Origin: Stenopsyche tienmushanensis
Lineage: Eukaryota > Arthropoda > Insecta > Trichoptera > Stenopsychidae
Direction: 5' to 3'
Length of the DNA: 64,000 nt
Assembly (NCBI GenBank): GCA_008973525.1
Contig: WACJ01000522.1
Coordinates: 1,736,001-1,800,000 of the forward strand
Shown here: in pieces, positions 22,573-33,381 of the stretch
How the letters are laid out: every line of letters begins with the position of its first letter
Numbering within the stretch: the stretch's first letter is position 1
Notes under the pieces: generated by a model
The model's input: only the letters and a program-made list of their open reading frames with translations
What the model was told of the DNA's origin: nothing
The model's database searches: none
Program-made: the position numbers and the translations under genes

Positions 22573-22859
22573 TTCTTATGGTTTTATGTTTTGCCCATTG
22601 CCTTTGCTCTCTTCGTGAGATACTAGATCCGTTGTAGGTAGGTGTAAAACGCAAAGTTAATTAGCAGTTAATTACACCCATACGCAGCGTATTTTAATTA
22701 CGGCACTTATTGTATATAAATTATGAATTAATAATTATCAATAAATTAATCAATTAATCAGCGTGCACTAATGTAATTTGGTCGCTATTTGTACGGCGCG
22801 GCGCAGCGTAATCGCGAATCACACAAAGAACGTCTGTATTCGACAACGGTCAAAATACC
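22573..22859 (-). promoter_or_regulatory. LINE 5' UTR with presumed internal promoter
   Basis: Transcription-sense 5' end begins GGTATTTTGACCGTTGTCGA directly after the target duplication. Full-length LINEs carry an internal promoter here; no individual site can be assigned by eye. The first ~60 nt are GC-rich, the rest AT-rich. Confidence 0.5.
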
Positions 22860-22874
22860 AGCTCCCCCCAATCT
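22860..22874. repeat. LINE target-site duplication, right copy
   Basis: AGCTCCCCCCAATCT, identical to 18028-18042. Beyond it the mariner relic resumes (ATGAAAAACGATTTTGACGG). Confidence 0.9.
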
Positions 22875-23563
22875 ATGAAAAACGATTTTGACGGTGCTCT
22901 AGTGTGAGCATTCTGAGCATCCATTTCGCACACAACTTCTTGTAACCAAAATTTTCCGACACAATATCACCAAGGAGACTTCGAGAAACGTTAGCAAATT
23001 CTTCCTGAAGTTCGTCAAGCGTCACATGGCGGTTATTTTGCATTTATTCTTCATTTTAACCTAACATAACCCATTTTGTGACACGTTGTCGACTCATCAC
23101 ATCACTACCATAAACTTCCACGAGCTTCCGATAGATATTTGCGGCGGTTCTTCAAAATCTGGACGCGCGACGACCTTTCTATCGGAAGAATTTAATGTGA
23201 CCGAACAAAATGGCCGACAAACACGTGGGACCCAACAAGCTGATTGTTAAATGCCAGGTGCGCCAACTACGAAACAAATAAAATTCCCCGGCCTTAGGAG
23301 CCCTCGTAACCTTAATTTCTAGGTCGGCGATTCTTAAACATATGTAGTCCTCCTCTTGAACTTCATTTTTTGGCGGACCCCATTCCTACATTTTGCGTCG
23401 TTATAGAGACTTATTTTTTCAAACAAAAATTTCTTGTTCAAATATTGGTCATAATAGATCTTCTTATAACGTTTTCTGTAAATAATTCCACGAAAATATC
23501 TTGTTCAAACGTTATAAACGATTCTCGTGCGTTAGAGCGATCAAACAAGAGAGAGAAAGATAG

Positions 23564-23850
23564 TGTAGCGTGGGCGATTTACCATCCCCACGTATTAGCG
23601 CTGTTAACAGCGACATCTTCCATCTCTCTTCAGATGCAATGTGTTATTTTAACAGTGCCATCTCTTGTGGCCCTACGGAGACATTGCACCTCTATAGCGA
23701 CAGATCGCTTCTTGCGCGTGCACTGTTGCCGGTTGGATAGTGACGCGCAGGAGGCGGGAGTCGGAAGAGTGGTCGGTTAGCCTTGGCTGCGGAAGGTCGT
23801 CCCTCCTGCAGCCAGATCTTTCGCCTCAGCGCCCCCACCTCAACGTTACA
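23564..23850 (-). repeat. Solo-LTR-like repeat, copy 3 (complete ends)
   Basis: Reads TGTAGCGTGGGCGATTTACC at the left and CTCAACGTTACA at the right, flanked by ATAG on both sides (23560-23563 and 23851-23854). TG...CA ends plus a 4-bp duplication fit a solo LTR of a Ty3/gypsy- or BEL-type element. Relative to copies 1 and 4 it lacks the central segment. A terminal-inverted-repeat transposon with TGTA(A/G)CG ends remains an alternative. Confidence 0.55.
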
Positions 23851-23906
23851 ATAGCAAACAATCTTCCGTTTTTTTTTTAAATATACCGTAGCATTTAAAG
23901 GGTTAA

Positions 23907-26900
23907 TAACATTCCAAAATAAAATTTGAAAATTAAAACTGTTAATATTTTTAAGCGTTTGATTTGAAGCTAGTTGAATATGATTTTTTACGCTATAAGA
24001 AAGTAAATAATACGATGTTTAATTAAATCGATCAGGGTCGCTTACGAACAACTATTATATTATAATTTTGAATTAAACTCAGACCCCATCTTATCTAATT
24101 AACCTATCCGCATACTCTATCTTTACATCCAATGTTTCCTCCCACGGAGATATCCTCCCAAGGAGATCCTCAGCAATGAAGGAAAATAACTGTAATAATG
24201 AAAGGCGTTCTATGATTTATGAGTTGTATTGATTCCTTGTGGCGGCACATTGGTGCGCAACTCTAAAGCTGCCCCAATTATTGAAGAATAATACCATGAT
24301 AAAAATTTGCAATATGTCTACTACGCGAAAAAGCCTGAAAAGGTTATATTTATTTTGTTTAAAAAGTATAAATCACTTTTTTTAAATTTGGATATATGAC
24401 GATGGTAACGCTCTGAACAAATTTATGGAATGCAAACGCATGTTACCCACGGACGCATAAATGACAAACGAGACACGCACGCAGTCAGAATTTTATTTAT
24501 ATCACCAATTAAAGGAGAAAATTCGCAATTTCTAAATAGTAATCCAACTACTGATTGAATGAGAAAGATCTACTGAATTAGTTAGTCTAGTCGTCATAAA
24601 TTCAATATATCAACAGATTTATATTTACACATTTGAGCAACTATATTATAATTATAGAACCTTACGCGTTACTAAACCAATATAGTGGGCCATCTTCAGC
24701 GTAACATCTTCCTCGGAGCGATGATATTATAGTTTAAGCGATTATTTCCTCATTATCAGGTAGAATATGCGAAATTTTCGCAGCTGAATATTGTTATTTT
24801 AATAATTACTCGAGACTGGATCATATCAACTGAGATACAATTTCGCAGCAATTAAATATGGTCTGCCTGGAAATGTGAGAGTTTGGATTCCCCAAAATGT
24901 ATTTAGAAGGCTTTCTGAAATAATCGAGCTGGAAGTTTTGCTTCCTTATTCTTGCGGAAAAAAGCGATTTTCATTTCCGAAGCATAAATGCTAATTTTAT
25001 TAAAATCAATTCTCGATTCAAGCGGTTTCTGGGGATATTTTGGTAAAATTCTCATAGCAACAAGTAACGACACTTGTTGAGTGAAAAGGCCATATTTAAA
25101 AGCGTATTTCATTCGTATTATTGTAAGTAAATGAATCGATTGATTATTTCTATATAGTGTATGTAGTTGTATTTATGTTAAAAGAATAACAAATGTTATC
25201 ACTCAAGAATGATTAGGTCTAAGAGACTAATGATCCTAGGATCGTATAAATCAAGCCTTAAATCGCATCAGTCTTCGCTCGATTTACTTTCTTCTTCGAG
25301 CGCAAATGTAATTTTCGCGGAATTGCACAAAGCACTGAAATATTCAAAGGTCTTAGATGTTAAAAATTGACGTTTAAAAAAAGGAAGCACAAAAGGAGCG
25401 TCGTAACGTTTCTTTCGCGAGGGTCTCGTTTTATGTCGGACGTATAAAGCGGTGGAGGTCTCATTTTCAGAGTTTTATTCGAGAGCAAAGATGACTTTTA
25501 GAATAGGTTGTTTTATTAGTATATCTGAGATAAGAATTCTACCCATGTAGAAAACGAGGGCACTTCCGGACCGGAAAAATTGCTGGGCGTATCCCGCTTT
25601 GCGTTCATATTTTTGTAAGGAAATCCCGTGCAATGCCGTCGCTTTTCGATACTTGTATGTGTACTGTTCCTGGCTGAAATTAAAAAGGTCCATAAGGATC
25701 GAGCACGTTTTTTTCTGTTGCAAGATAGCTTCGCTTAGCATTATGCTTTGGCTGATACATCTTTTCCCCAAGTACAAATATCATCCCTATAGGGATACAG
25801 AATTTAAAGCTAGTACGAAAATATTAGATTATTCGAGGATGATTCAAATATAATCCGGAATTTTCGAGTGTGTTGACTAGGTGATTTTTATTGAATATGC
25901 GAGCGATGACATTCTTCATTACGGAAGTTTTAAATCCTAAACAAATGATTTGCAGTAAAAAAATTAAACATGTTTTTACTTTGTATAATATTGTATATAA
26001 CTTAGACTAAAATTAAAAAGAAATATTGAAAAATAAAAAAAATGTGAGCGATCAAAGAAAAATTTGTGTTTTTAGCAACAATTTTTGTAGTTTTTTGTTC
26101 ATTAAATAAACATTTTTAAATATTTTTGGATAATTGTAGTCTATACGATGAAGACGTTTATTATGCATAAATATACCAAATTTTATAATAAACGCTTTTA
26201 TAGAAAGTATAGGAGCACTTCCGTAAGCTTGAAAAAAGTAGTTTCGAGATAAACGCGTTTAAAGTTTCTCCTCATCGGCCTATAACTTTGCGAATTTTAT
26301 TTATATCGACTTGTAATTTACTGACAATGTTCTTAAATATTGTTTATTTTCGATACACAAAGAAAAAAAATATTTTTTTGAACCAACAAGGCAGAAACGA
26401 CCTTTAAGCGCCAGCGACTGTGGTGACTCACTGGTGAGTTGTTATGGGTTTTCACAGAAAAATATTTTTTTTACTACTTAAGAGTGTAGGGAAAAATGGT
26501 AAATCCAAAAATGTCTTCATATTTTAATGGATTTTGGTGTTTCCATTTTATTTTTAAATAAATTCAACAGAGGTCTCATTGAATGATCTTTGCTACGTAA
26601 CTAAATCGATTTTGGGATGTAATTTTAATGGGGTGTATACAATATTAATAAAAAATATTCATTATGTGTTGTGACAATCCAGAACAAGCAATGCTCGTAA
26701 ATTATCCCGCAGGACATTCATATACTAGGATAGATAAGTCGCCTTTAGATAACAGAGACTACTTTTTACATAATTTTTTAACGTCTCTAAATCCGCTGAT
26801 AATTAAAAGTTTAATGAAGATGTTTATTGTTTTTTTTTAAATTGAATATAGTACCCTTAATAATGCATTTGGAAACATAAATTTCAATGCATAATTTGAG

Positions 26901-27770
26901 CATGGCAGCTGTTTTGTTCGTTATTTCGATAACGCCCTTTCAACGAAAAACATCTGTCAGACAAAATGTTTTTATGTGCTATAAGCACGATCAGACATTT
27001 ATAAATGTGAATTTATATCTTGGAATTTCATAAATATATACGTAAGTTTCGCTTGGTCATATCCCATAAGCGTTATTTAATTGTGACTGTCAAACCACCG
27101 ATAGCGACGCATTCGTTTTTGATTAAATGTCATAAGAAGGATATTTTTCACATTCAACGAAAATATATAATCGCAAAGAATTCAAATATAATATTATGAT
27201 TAATGACAACCCGAAACGAACAGCAACAAAAAAATAATTATTTGGGTAACATTTATTTTGACATATAATACATCTAAAATCTAAACAATTGCAGGGCTAA
27301 TTTTGTATTTATATATTGTATTGGATGTTTTTTCAAATTCAAGGACCACCAACTCACTGCGGTATTTCAAGGGGATATTATAACGATGCGAATATAATTT
27401 CGATGTTGATTTTGCCCCATCAGGAAAATGGACTTGAATTTGTTAATGGATAACCTGAAACCGATTTTTAATGGCTTCCAGTGTCTTTAATACGCTTCTC
27501 AATATTTCAATTAGGCTGCCATTTTGCGCATGCAAATGCTGAACTCATGCGAGGCTCGCAATTTTATATAAATTTTGGATGTAATTGCTTTTTTCCCCCT
27601 GGAGATAGCTTTTAAAAATATATTTATAATTTGTCGTATTTGTAGGTAGTCCCGTTATTTAGCGGTTAGGTTTAAATAAAAGCTTAAAAAATACCCGATA
27701 TAACAAAGATTTGGATACAAATACGAGGGTGATTCAAATATAGCGCGGAATTTTTCAGAATTTCATATAC
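23907..27770. other. AT-rich non-coding sequence
   Basis: No supported gene. Short frames at 24903-25112, 25475-25777 and 25599-25853 lack motifs. A small palindrome, ACTCACTGGTGAGT, lies near 26428-26441. Confidence 0.5.
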
Positions 27771-27774
27771 CGTG

Positions 27775-27825
27775 TACCAAATACTTATCATGGTAGCGCG
27801 CGGGTTCTTTTTATTTAGTATTTTT
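27775..27825 (-). repeat. Fragment of the TTAA MITE family
   Basis: The minus strand contains GAACCCGCGCGCTACCATGA and TATTTGGTACACGGTATATG, matching the left half of the MITE at 39659-39817. The remainder is missing. Confidence 0.55.
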
Positions 27826-27910
27826 TTTTTAAACCAACGTCGTTAGGTCGGGTACCTTTGGGAGTTTTTTCATATATTATTTTAAAATATATATTATAAT
27901 AATATATAAT

Positions 27911-28370
27911 ATACACTCAAACCTCTTTTTGTGCGACTTTTTTTTGTGCGACTTTTTTTTGTGCGACTTTTTTTTGTGCGACTTTTTTTGTGCGACTTTT
28001 TTTTGTGCGATCTATAAGTTATGCGGTTTTTAAGCATTTTTCTTTTAATTTCATAAAAAGTACGTATTGAGATATTTTGGAAAAAATTGGAAATAATCTG
28101 GCTATCTGGCTTTTGAGATGCCAAATGTCAGACATCCTTAAAATTTTACCAATGATGCAAGACGTTACCAAAAATGTTATTTTTTAATTGCCTTATTATT
28201 TCCCTGTTTTTAATTAACTTTTTTTGTGCGAATTTGGATATAGCTGTTTCAAAGTTATGCGGTTTTTAAAATCCATGGAACGCATCTTCACATTTTTTAT
28301 GTAAGTCATAGCTTTTTTGTGCGATTTTCCGCGGAACATATCTACCGCACAAAAATGCTTTATGTATTGC
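27911..28370 (+). mobile_element. pogo-like non-autonomous element with expanded end motif
   Basis: The left end ACTCAAACCTCTTTTTGTGC follows TA-rich sequence, as in insect pogo/Tigger-type repeats built from TTTTTGTGCGA and ATGCGGTTTTT motifs. The interior has AGTTATGCGGTTTTTAA (twice), and the right part contains ACCGCACAAAAATGC in the opposite orientation. No transposase is seen. Confidence 0.45.
27931..28011 (+). repeat. Minisatellite of GTGCGAC-T8 units
   Basis: Six GTGCGA(C/T) units start at 27931, 27946, 27961, 27976, 27990 and 28005, a 15-bp period with one 14-bp step. Confidence 0.95.
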
Positions 28371-30084
28371 ATTCATAATAATATACCATAATTATAAGAT
28401 AAGAAAATCATACCAAAATGGTTGCCATTAGTCGTAAAAATTAAAAAGCTATAATATAAAAATCTTTCTTGTGAAAGTTTTCTAAATTTCCTCCTAATCA
28501 TTATATTTGAAAATTTAGAGACGATGTAATATAATTTGGGGATTTTGACGAAAATTTAATCTGATAATTGTGGTACATTTCGGAAGCGAATTTACGGGCT
28601 AACCCGTCGTGTATTCGTAGAAAAACTCTTCAAAGATTTTACCAAAGACTTTGAAGCGATCAAAACAATTCTCAAATTCGATGAAATTGCTTTCGAAGCT
28701 GTCTTTAAGTAGGCTTTCGCAAAAGATAAAGCTCAGAGCTTATATTTAGAGCTGCGACAGAGGAGAGCTTCGGAAAGAGTTCATCCAGGAACACTCTTTA
28801 TTTGATCTTTTCACCTTTATTCACTTCAAGTTTATCGCCGAAAAAAAGTATTTGTTATTAAATATTATAGCGGATAAAACTGTCGAATATTTCGAACAAT
28901 AAGGAAGCACTTTAATAAAGCGCAAATGATCCTTCGCAGAGTGGCCAGGCCTCGACCCTTTGACACGAGATGAATTATCCTTTGGAAAAATAAATCTATT
29001 TAGCCGAGATTTCTTCCTTGGCTTCGCATGGGTTTGACACGTTCGATTAAGCCATTTATCTTTTCAAAGCCGAGGAATTGAAAGACTCGAATAATCTCCT
29101 CTTAGATAGTTTCAGTACGCTGTTATTTTAAGACGTATCGATTTTTAATGATTATCTTTCAAATATTGACGATGCGCTATAATCAACGCAAGAAAATAAA
29201 TTACTACTTCAATTTTCTATTAACGTTAATGGATTATGAAATTAAAAATTATTGGTTAACGCTTCTTTCTTCGTTCTTGGCTCGATTCGTGTAATACTAT
29301 GAAATTAAATCTCGCCTATTGATGTTTAGATTTTTTTGATCGAATAAATAAATGCATAAAATTTGATCAATTCTACAGACGTACACCTTTTTCAGTGTAG
29401 TCGGAAATCCTTCATAATCCACAATTAAATTTTTCTATATTTATGTACGTCGTATAACCCTTTTATTTCACCTTATCGCATATATCATTGAAACGAGCAT
29501 TTTTATGACACCCAACAGGGAATACTTTTTTGGTGTGCTCAGATTTGAGACCCTACGAACTTTTCTACAATCCTTTTAAGCTTAATGATGTGTATGAATA
29601 TATGAATACAGTATTTCGTATAAGCGTATTGCCTATCTTTAATCTTGCCATCGAATAGTGTCATTTTTGGAAATAATCGAGAATATCCGTCTCATTTCTT
29701 TTTATATGAAATATTATATAAAACGATCTTATTCATATTTGAATTGCTGATTTTTAGCAAAAAGATTTATTTTTAACAATAGAAAATGAATAATAATATT
29801 ATTTTAACTTTTATGACAGCTCACAAATGTGATTCTGCAATAATATAGATAAGGTATTTCATCGATAGCCACGTTTCAATTTACTGAAATGGCGATTGTC
29901 TATTTCGTATGTCGAACGTGTCAACAATCTAATTTATGATATTTGAGAACTGCAGCTGTATTAATTTAATGTAAGAGACAATGAGAATAGATATAACTAT
30001 TGAAGAAAGACTTTTCTTAAGATAAATACACATCTAAGCAAACATACAAGATCCTTTTTTTATTTGAAATAATATTTTATGACA
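28371..30084. other. AT-rich non-coding sequence
   Basis: No gene, element or long frame supported. Confidence 0.5.
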
Positions 30085-30470
30085 TTAAGTATGGAATATA
30101 AGATCGTTCAAATGTCCGCCGCGGCTTTGCTTGATGACATGTATTCAAGAGATTCAATTTCCGATAACTTTTTCACATAAATCTGGCTGAATGGCCAGAA
30201 TATCTCAGGTGGATTGGTATCGTCCCAAATTCGAGTCTTAAGCTTCTGGCTCAGTTATATTTTATACAAGTGCAGACCCAAGTACCGACACAAATTTTGC
30301 CAAATTGAAATTCTTGCGAACCATGAGAAATTGACTGCCTCGGATTGTCCCGTACATTCTCAAGCACAGCAGCGATGTTTATAACAGGTCTTGCGTTGCG
30401 TAAGACGGTTGTGGCGAGGATAAAAATCACGCAATGCGCGGTACATTTCTCGAAGAGAGCATTGCTTTTG
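30085..30470 (-). pseudogene. IS630/Tc1-class transposase relic
   Basis: The minus strand contains, in shifting frames, REMYRALRDFYPRHNRLTQR, NIAAVLENVRDNPRQSIS and (R)IWDDTNPP, plus a C-terminal SSSKPRRTFERS. These match in order the conserved blocks of a widespread insect IS630-Tc1-mariner transposase family. Large internal deletions and many frame breaks make it dead. Confidence 0.6.
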
Positions 30471-30496
30471 AAAATAAAATTTGATAATTAGTACCC

Positions 30497-30933
30497 ATAC
30501 TACTTAGATGACGCCTAGGGGTAGTTACTGTCTAATCTATGTATACATATATACAGTACATATATGTTTTTCAAATTGTTATATTAACCTTTCCCTACCG
30601 GTGATGTATTTACTACACATCGACTCTAATGACGGGAATATCGATATGAAATATAATAGATACGGGATTCAGAATTTTAGTGTTCCTCCATAATATAATT
30701 ACGAATCACATCAAAGTATTATAGTATATAAGTATTCATCTGCGGCGACGAAAATAAATAATTTGTCGGGAAATCGGGAATTTTGCGAGTTTTAGTCCGT
30801 GTCTCAGCAGATAGGAATTTTATCAGTCACATTGATGGTGACGAGTGTAGAGACTCAGTGTGCATTTTCAGCAGCAGGTTGCCTGGATACCAAAATCAAA
30901 TCCAGACTAAATGACGAAGCACTCGATGCTTTA
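30497..30933 (+). mobile_element. hAT/MITE composite repeat, copy C
   Basis: GACGCCTAGGGGTAGTTACT, then TATTAACCTTTCCCTACCGG, the GATGTATTTACTACACATCG core, the body, and the hAT tail with SQQIGILSV, FSAAGCLDTKIKSRL and NDEALDAL (frame 30799 onward). It is cut at 30933 by the PIF-like piece. Confidence 0.7.
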
Positions 30934-31028
30934 GGCCCGATTCACACTATGGTTGACGGTTCGATCTCGCTCCGGTCTCGGTCTGCTATCAGATCGCTCC
31001 AGTTCCGATCCGATAGTGTGAATAATCC
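30934..31028. mobile_element. Possible PIF/Harbinger-like MITE fragment
   Basis: GGCCCGATTCACACTATGG after TTA, and a rough inverted counterpart GATAGTGTGAATAATC ending at 31028. GGCCC...TTCACAC ends with a TTA-type target are characteristic of Harbinger elements. The right end is incomplete. Confidence 0.35.
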
Positions 31029-31100
31029 GATTGTTTCTTGTGTAAGAATATCTGATCGGAGCAGGATCGGACATATTGTCCAATGTTCAGCTATTGGTTT

Positions 31101-31710
31101 TTATTTCTTTCTCACAGGCTCTGCATGTAATATAAAAGTACTTTTTTGTAAAATTTTTGTTGTTAATATGTATTTTAACAATAGTTCCTCGGCTAAACAA
31201 AATATGAACTCCTTTCTGGATATTTTCGATCCAATGCACTCTTGAAGGGGCCATCGGAAACTTTCTGCTTTCACACTATATTTGCGTGCCATCTGGTCAA
31301 CGACGTCCATACCAAACTTTGTTTTATTATAAAAAGTAATGGTTTCTGGAACACGTTTATAATGGTCTTCTACTTGTATACCTGTATGTTTGGTACTTAG
31401 AAGGATAACGGGCATATAAAATACCTAGATGTAACCCAGCAATTGTGATTGTCCGGTATATGTATTCTTTTTCTTCACTATCTGAAGATCCTTCTATCTC
31501 TCCACTTTCAATGTATTCAGAACATTCACTGTTAGCCTTGCTTTGACCTAAAGCATATTGATATTTTTCGGAAGTATCCTCAGAACAATCTTTATTGATG
31601 TTGATAATTAACGATGCAAAAAGGTTCAAATTAATACTATGGTTTTTTTTTTGGGAATTTCAGTTCAAAGTATGAAACGCGTCAAATTGACGGGTCCCGC
31701 AAACTTAGTG
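31101..31710 (-). pseudogene. piggyBac-like transposase relic with one terminus
   Basis: The minus strand from TTAA (31711-31714) inward reads CACTAAGTTTGCGGGACCCG, a piggyBac-type end. An acidic N-terminal stretch (SGEIEGSSDSEEKEY, about 31460-31510) precedes a large deletion. Then comes the C-terminal region: VILLSTKHTG, TITFYNKTKFGMDVVDQMAR, KYSVKAESFRWPLQ, and ISRKEFIFCLAEELLLKYI to 31101. FYN.TK.G.DVVDQM is a piggyBac hallmark and includes the last catalytic Asp region. Most of the core is lost; the other end was not found. Confidence 0.8.
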
Positions 31711-31714
31711 TTAA

Positions 31715-33130
31715 TATTAGTTTATTGATTTCAGCGAGAAAATAATGATTTTAGTCGATTAGCATCGTTGATAATAAGTAGCTGTAAGCGGAAACTAAAC
31801 GAATTTCGTCGACTTCTCTATATTATTTAAAATAGATGGTATGGTAATATGCTTAATTTTACAATTTTGAGACGTATTTATGATCCTTATGTTTAATTAA
31901 CATTTGTAATATTTTACTTTGGTCTCAATAAATTTGAATATTTCGTACGAAAATCCTTAATAATAAATAAGCTACGGTTTTTCAAGGAAACAAGGCTAAA
32001 AATATGTATCGTTTTAATGAATAACGTAGCATTGTTTAATGTCATAGTATTTTCCAACTTTTAGAAAATGTTTCTTGGGTTGTAAATTTAATTTTCATAG
32101 CAAAACGGTATTAGTCTCGGCGCAACTTGGATATTGAATTGAAATAATGAATTTAATCCAATTGGATTTGAATCAATAATCTCACGATTTCCGGGGGAAT
32201 ACTTCAGATATTAAGTTTGATTTCTTTCTAGGTTGAAAAGTATGCACAAATTCATTGCAAATAATTAAATAAAATGAATTCGGTGTGATATTGGAAGCTT
32301 TCATCAATCAATCAGTCAATATTTTAATAATTTTATGAATTGTTTTGTAAAAATTAGAATCTGATGATGATTCCACGAGGCGAAACGGCCGTCATTTAAA
32401 GCATTATTTTCAGCTTTTATTAGCTTTTTTTGATTGTATTACGGCAGGAAGATGTTCGACCCCTCGTGAAAACCGATATGTTTATATTTCGTACTAAACT
32501 CGTATTCAAATAAGGTCCCATTGAGAAGTTTACATCGGTCGTTAAACTTCTAATGAAGAAACTTCAACACGAGATTAAACTTCATCCCAAATATGACCTG
32601 GAACTAATTAAATATTGGATCGTTGAAAAATAAGATTATAGGCGAAATAAAAAATAAATTTAAAAGGAGGAAATTCCGTTGCTCGCGAAACTGAGATTAT
32701 ATTAAAACAAGCGTAGCGAAGAAACTTATGAAAATTTTAGTGAGTTTCGTTCTCTAGAAAATGCATTCATTCATAATATATTTACAGTTACATCTCAAGC
32801 AACGTGCAACATATTATATAGCATAAAATATCCTGATGTAATATCGTATTTCTTACAAAATTGTCCCATTTCGATTATTATTAATACCTAAAAATTCCCC
32901 AAAGAACTGAATATGCATAGGAGGGGGGGGGGGTGTAATATTTTTTGTTGTTGTAATAAGACTTTTTATTTTCGCAAATCAATTTAACGATATACGTGTA
33001 CGATTAACTTTATCTGGATTTTTTTAAATTTTGGTTCGATAAATCATATGGAATCCATTTTTCCACATAAAATGTAAAATATATTCAAATTTGTATCAGA
33101 AGAACGAAAAAAATTACGACGATTTTTTAA
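31715..33130. other. AT-rich non-coding sequence
   Basis: Only a G tract of about ten bases near 32923-32933 stands out. No gene supported. Confidence 0.5.
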
Positions 33131-33381
33131 ATATATAAATTAATATCTGTGATCTGTGGTTTGTTTGTCCCGTATACGTTCCAATACCATTCATCGGATT
33201 GCGATGACATTTTGGAAGGTTGTTTTGCGCACGTCTGTAAATATTATAGAATTTGTACAAGCATTGTTTTTGTACAAAATTTGTTTTGCGAGACGTTTAG
33301 CGGATGCACCATGTTGGCGCATATCGGTCTGATGATATGAAGGAACCTAACACTTCAGCCCGCGCTACACGTAGCCTGAAG
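33131..33381 (+). mobile_element. Helitron-like element, second copy of the 4785 family
   Basis: Shares TTTGTTTTGCGAGACGTTTA, GCGGATGCACCATGTTGGCG and the terminal hairpin CTTCAGCCCGCGCTACACGT/AGCCTGAAG with 4785-5135. Confidence 0.6.

Larger units (their letters stand above)
18042..22859 (-). mobile_element. Full-length R1-clade non-LTR retrotransposon
   Basis: A 4.8-kb element with a 287-nt 5' UTR (22573-22859), ORF1 (22572-21232), ORF2 (21319-18281), a 190-nt 3' UTR (18091-18280) and an uninterrupted 49-nt poly(A) (T run 18042-18090 on the + strand). AGCTCCCCCCAATC is duplicated exactly on both sides (18028-18041 and 22860-22873; one more T is shared with the tail). R1-clade features are apurinic-like endonuclease first, FADD reverse transcriptase, and a C-terminal CCHC finger. 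Unlike R1 itself it is not in 28S rDNA but in a mariner relic. The pure tail, exact duplication and open frames indicate a recent insertion. A second, older pair of fragments of the family lies at 41757-43070. Confidence 0.92.
17897..23328 (-). mobile_element. Mariner relic (second subfamily), split by the LINE
   Basis: The left terminus after TA (17897-17898) reads CGAGAGTCATCCAGAAAGCA. The right terminus near 23328 is a decayed copy (TAGAAATTAAGGTTAC on the minus strand). Transposase remains on the minus strand right of the LINE: NIYRKLVEVYGSDVMSRQRV (about 23160-23070), then HVTLDELQEEFANVSRSLL and YKKLCAKW.LRMLT (about 23040-22890). An internal deletion joins the HTH region to the 3' tail. 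The LINE sits at 18042-22859. Confidence 0.75.
17756..23906. mobile_element. piggyBac-like shell enclosing a nested stack
   Basis: The left end TTAACCCTTAGAGTGCTAAG begins at TTAA 17756-17759. The right end, read inward on the minus strand from TTAA 23903-23906, is TTAACCCTTTAAATGCTACG. The two ends match at most of the first 18 positions. Only about 140 bp of shell remains on the left, and about 575 bp on the right including an LTR-like insertion. No piggyBac coding sequence is seen. Pairing of the two ends is an inference from similarity and orientation. Confidence 0.45.

Noticed and set aside
24061..24180. Possible CRISPR-like or direct-repeat array
   Set aside because: Only a short CTCCCA(C/A)GGAGAT repeat pair is present; no regular spacing, and a eukaryotic context.
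32923..32933. G tract as a regulatory element
   Set aside because: A single homopolymer of about ten bases with no second tract for a quadruplex; likely slippage.
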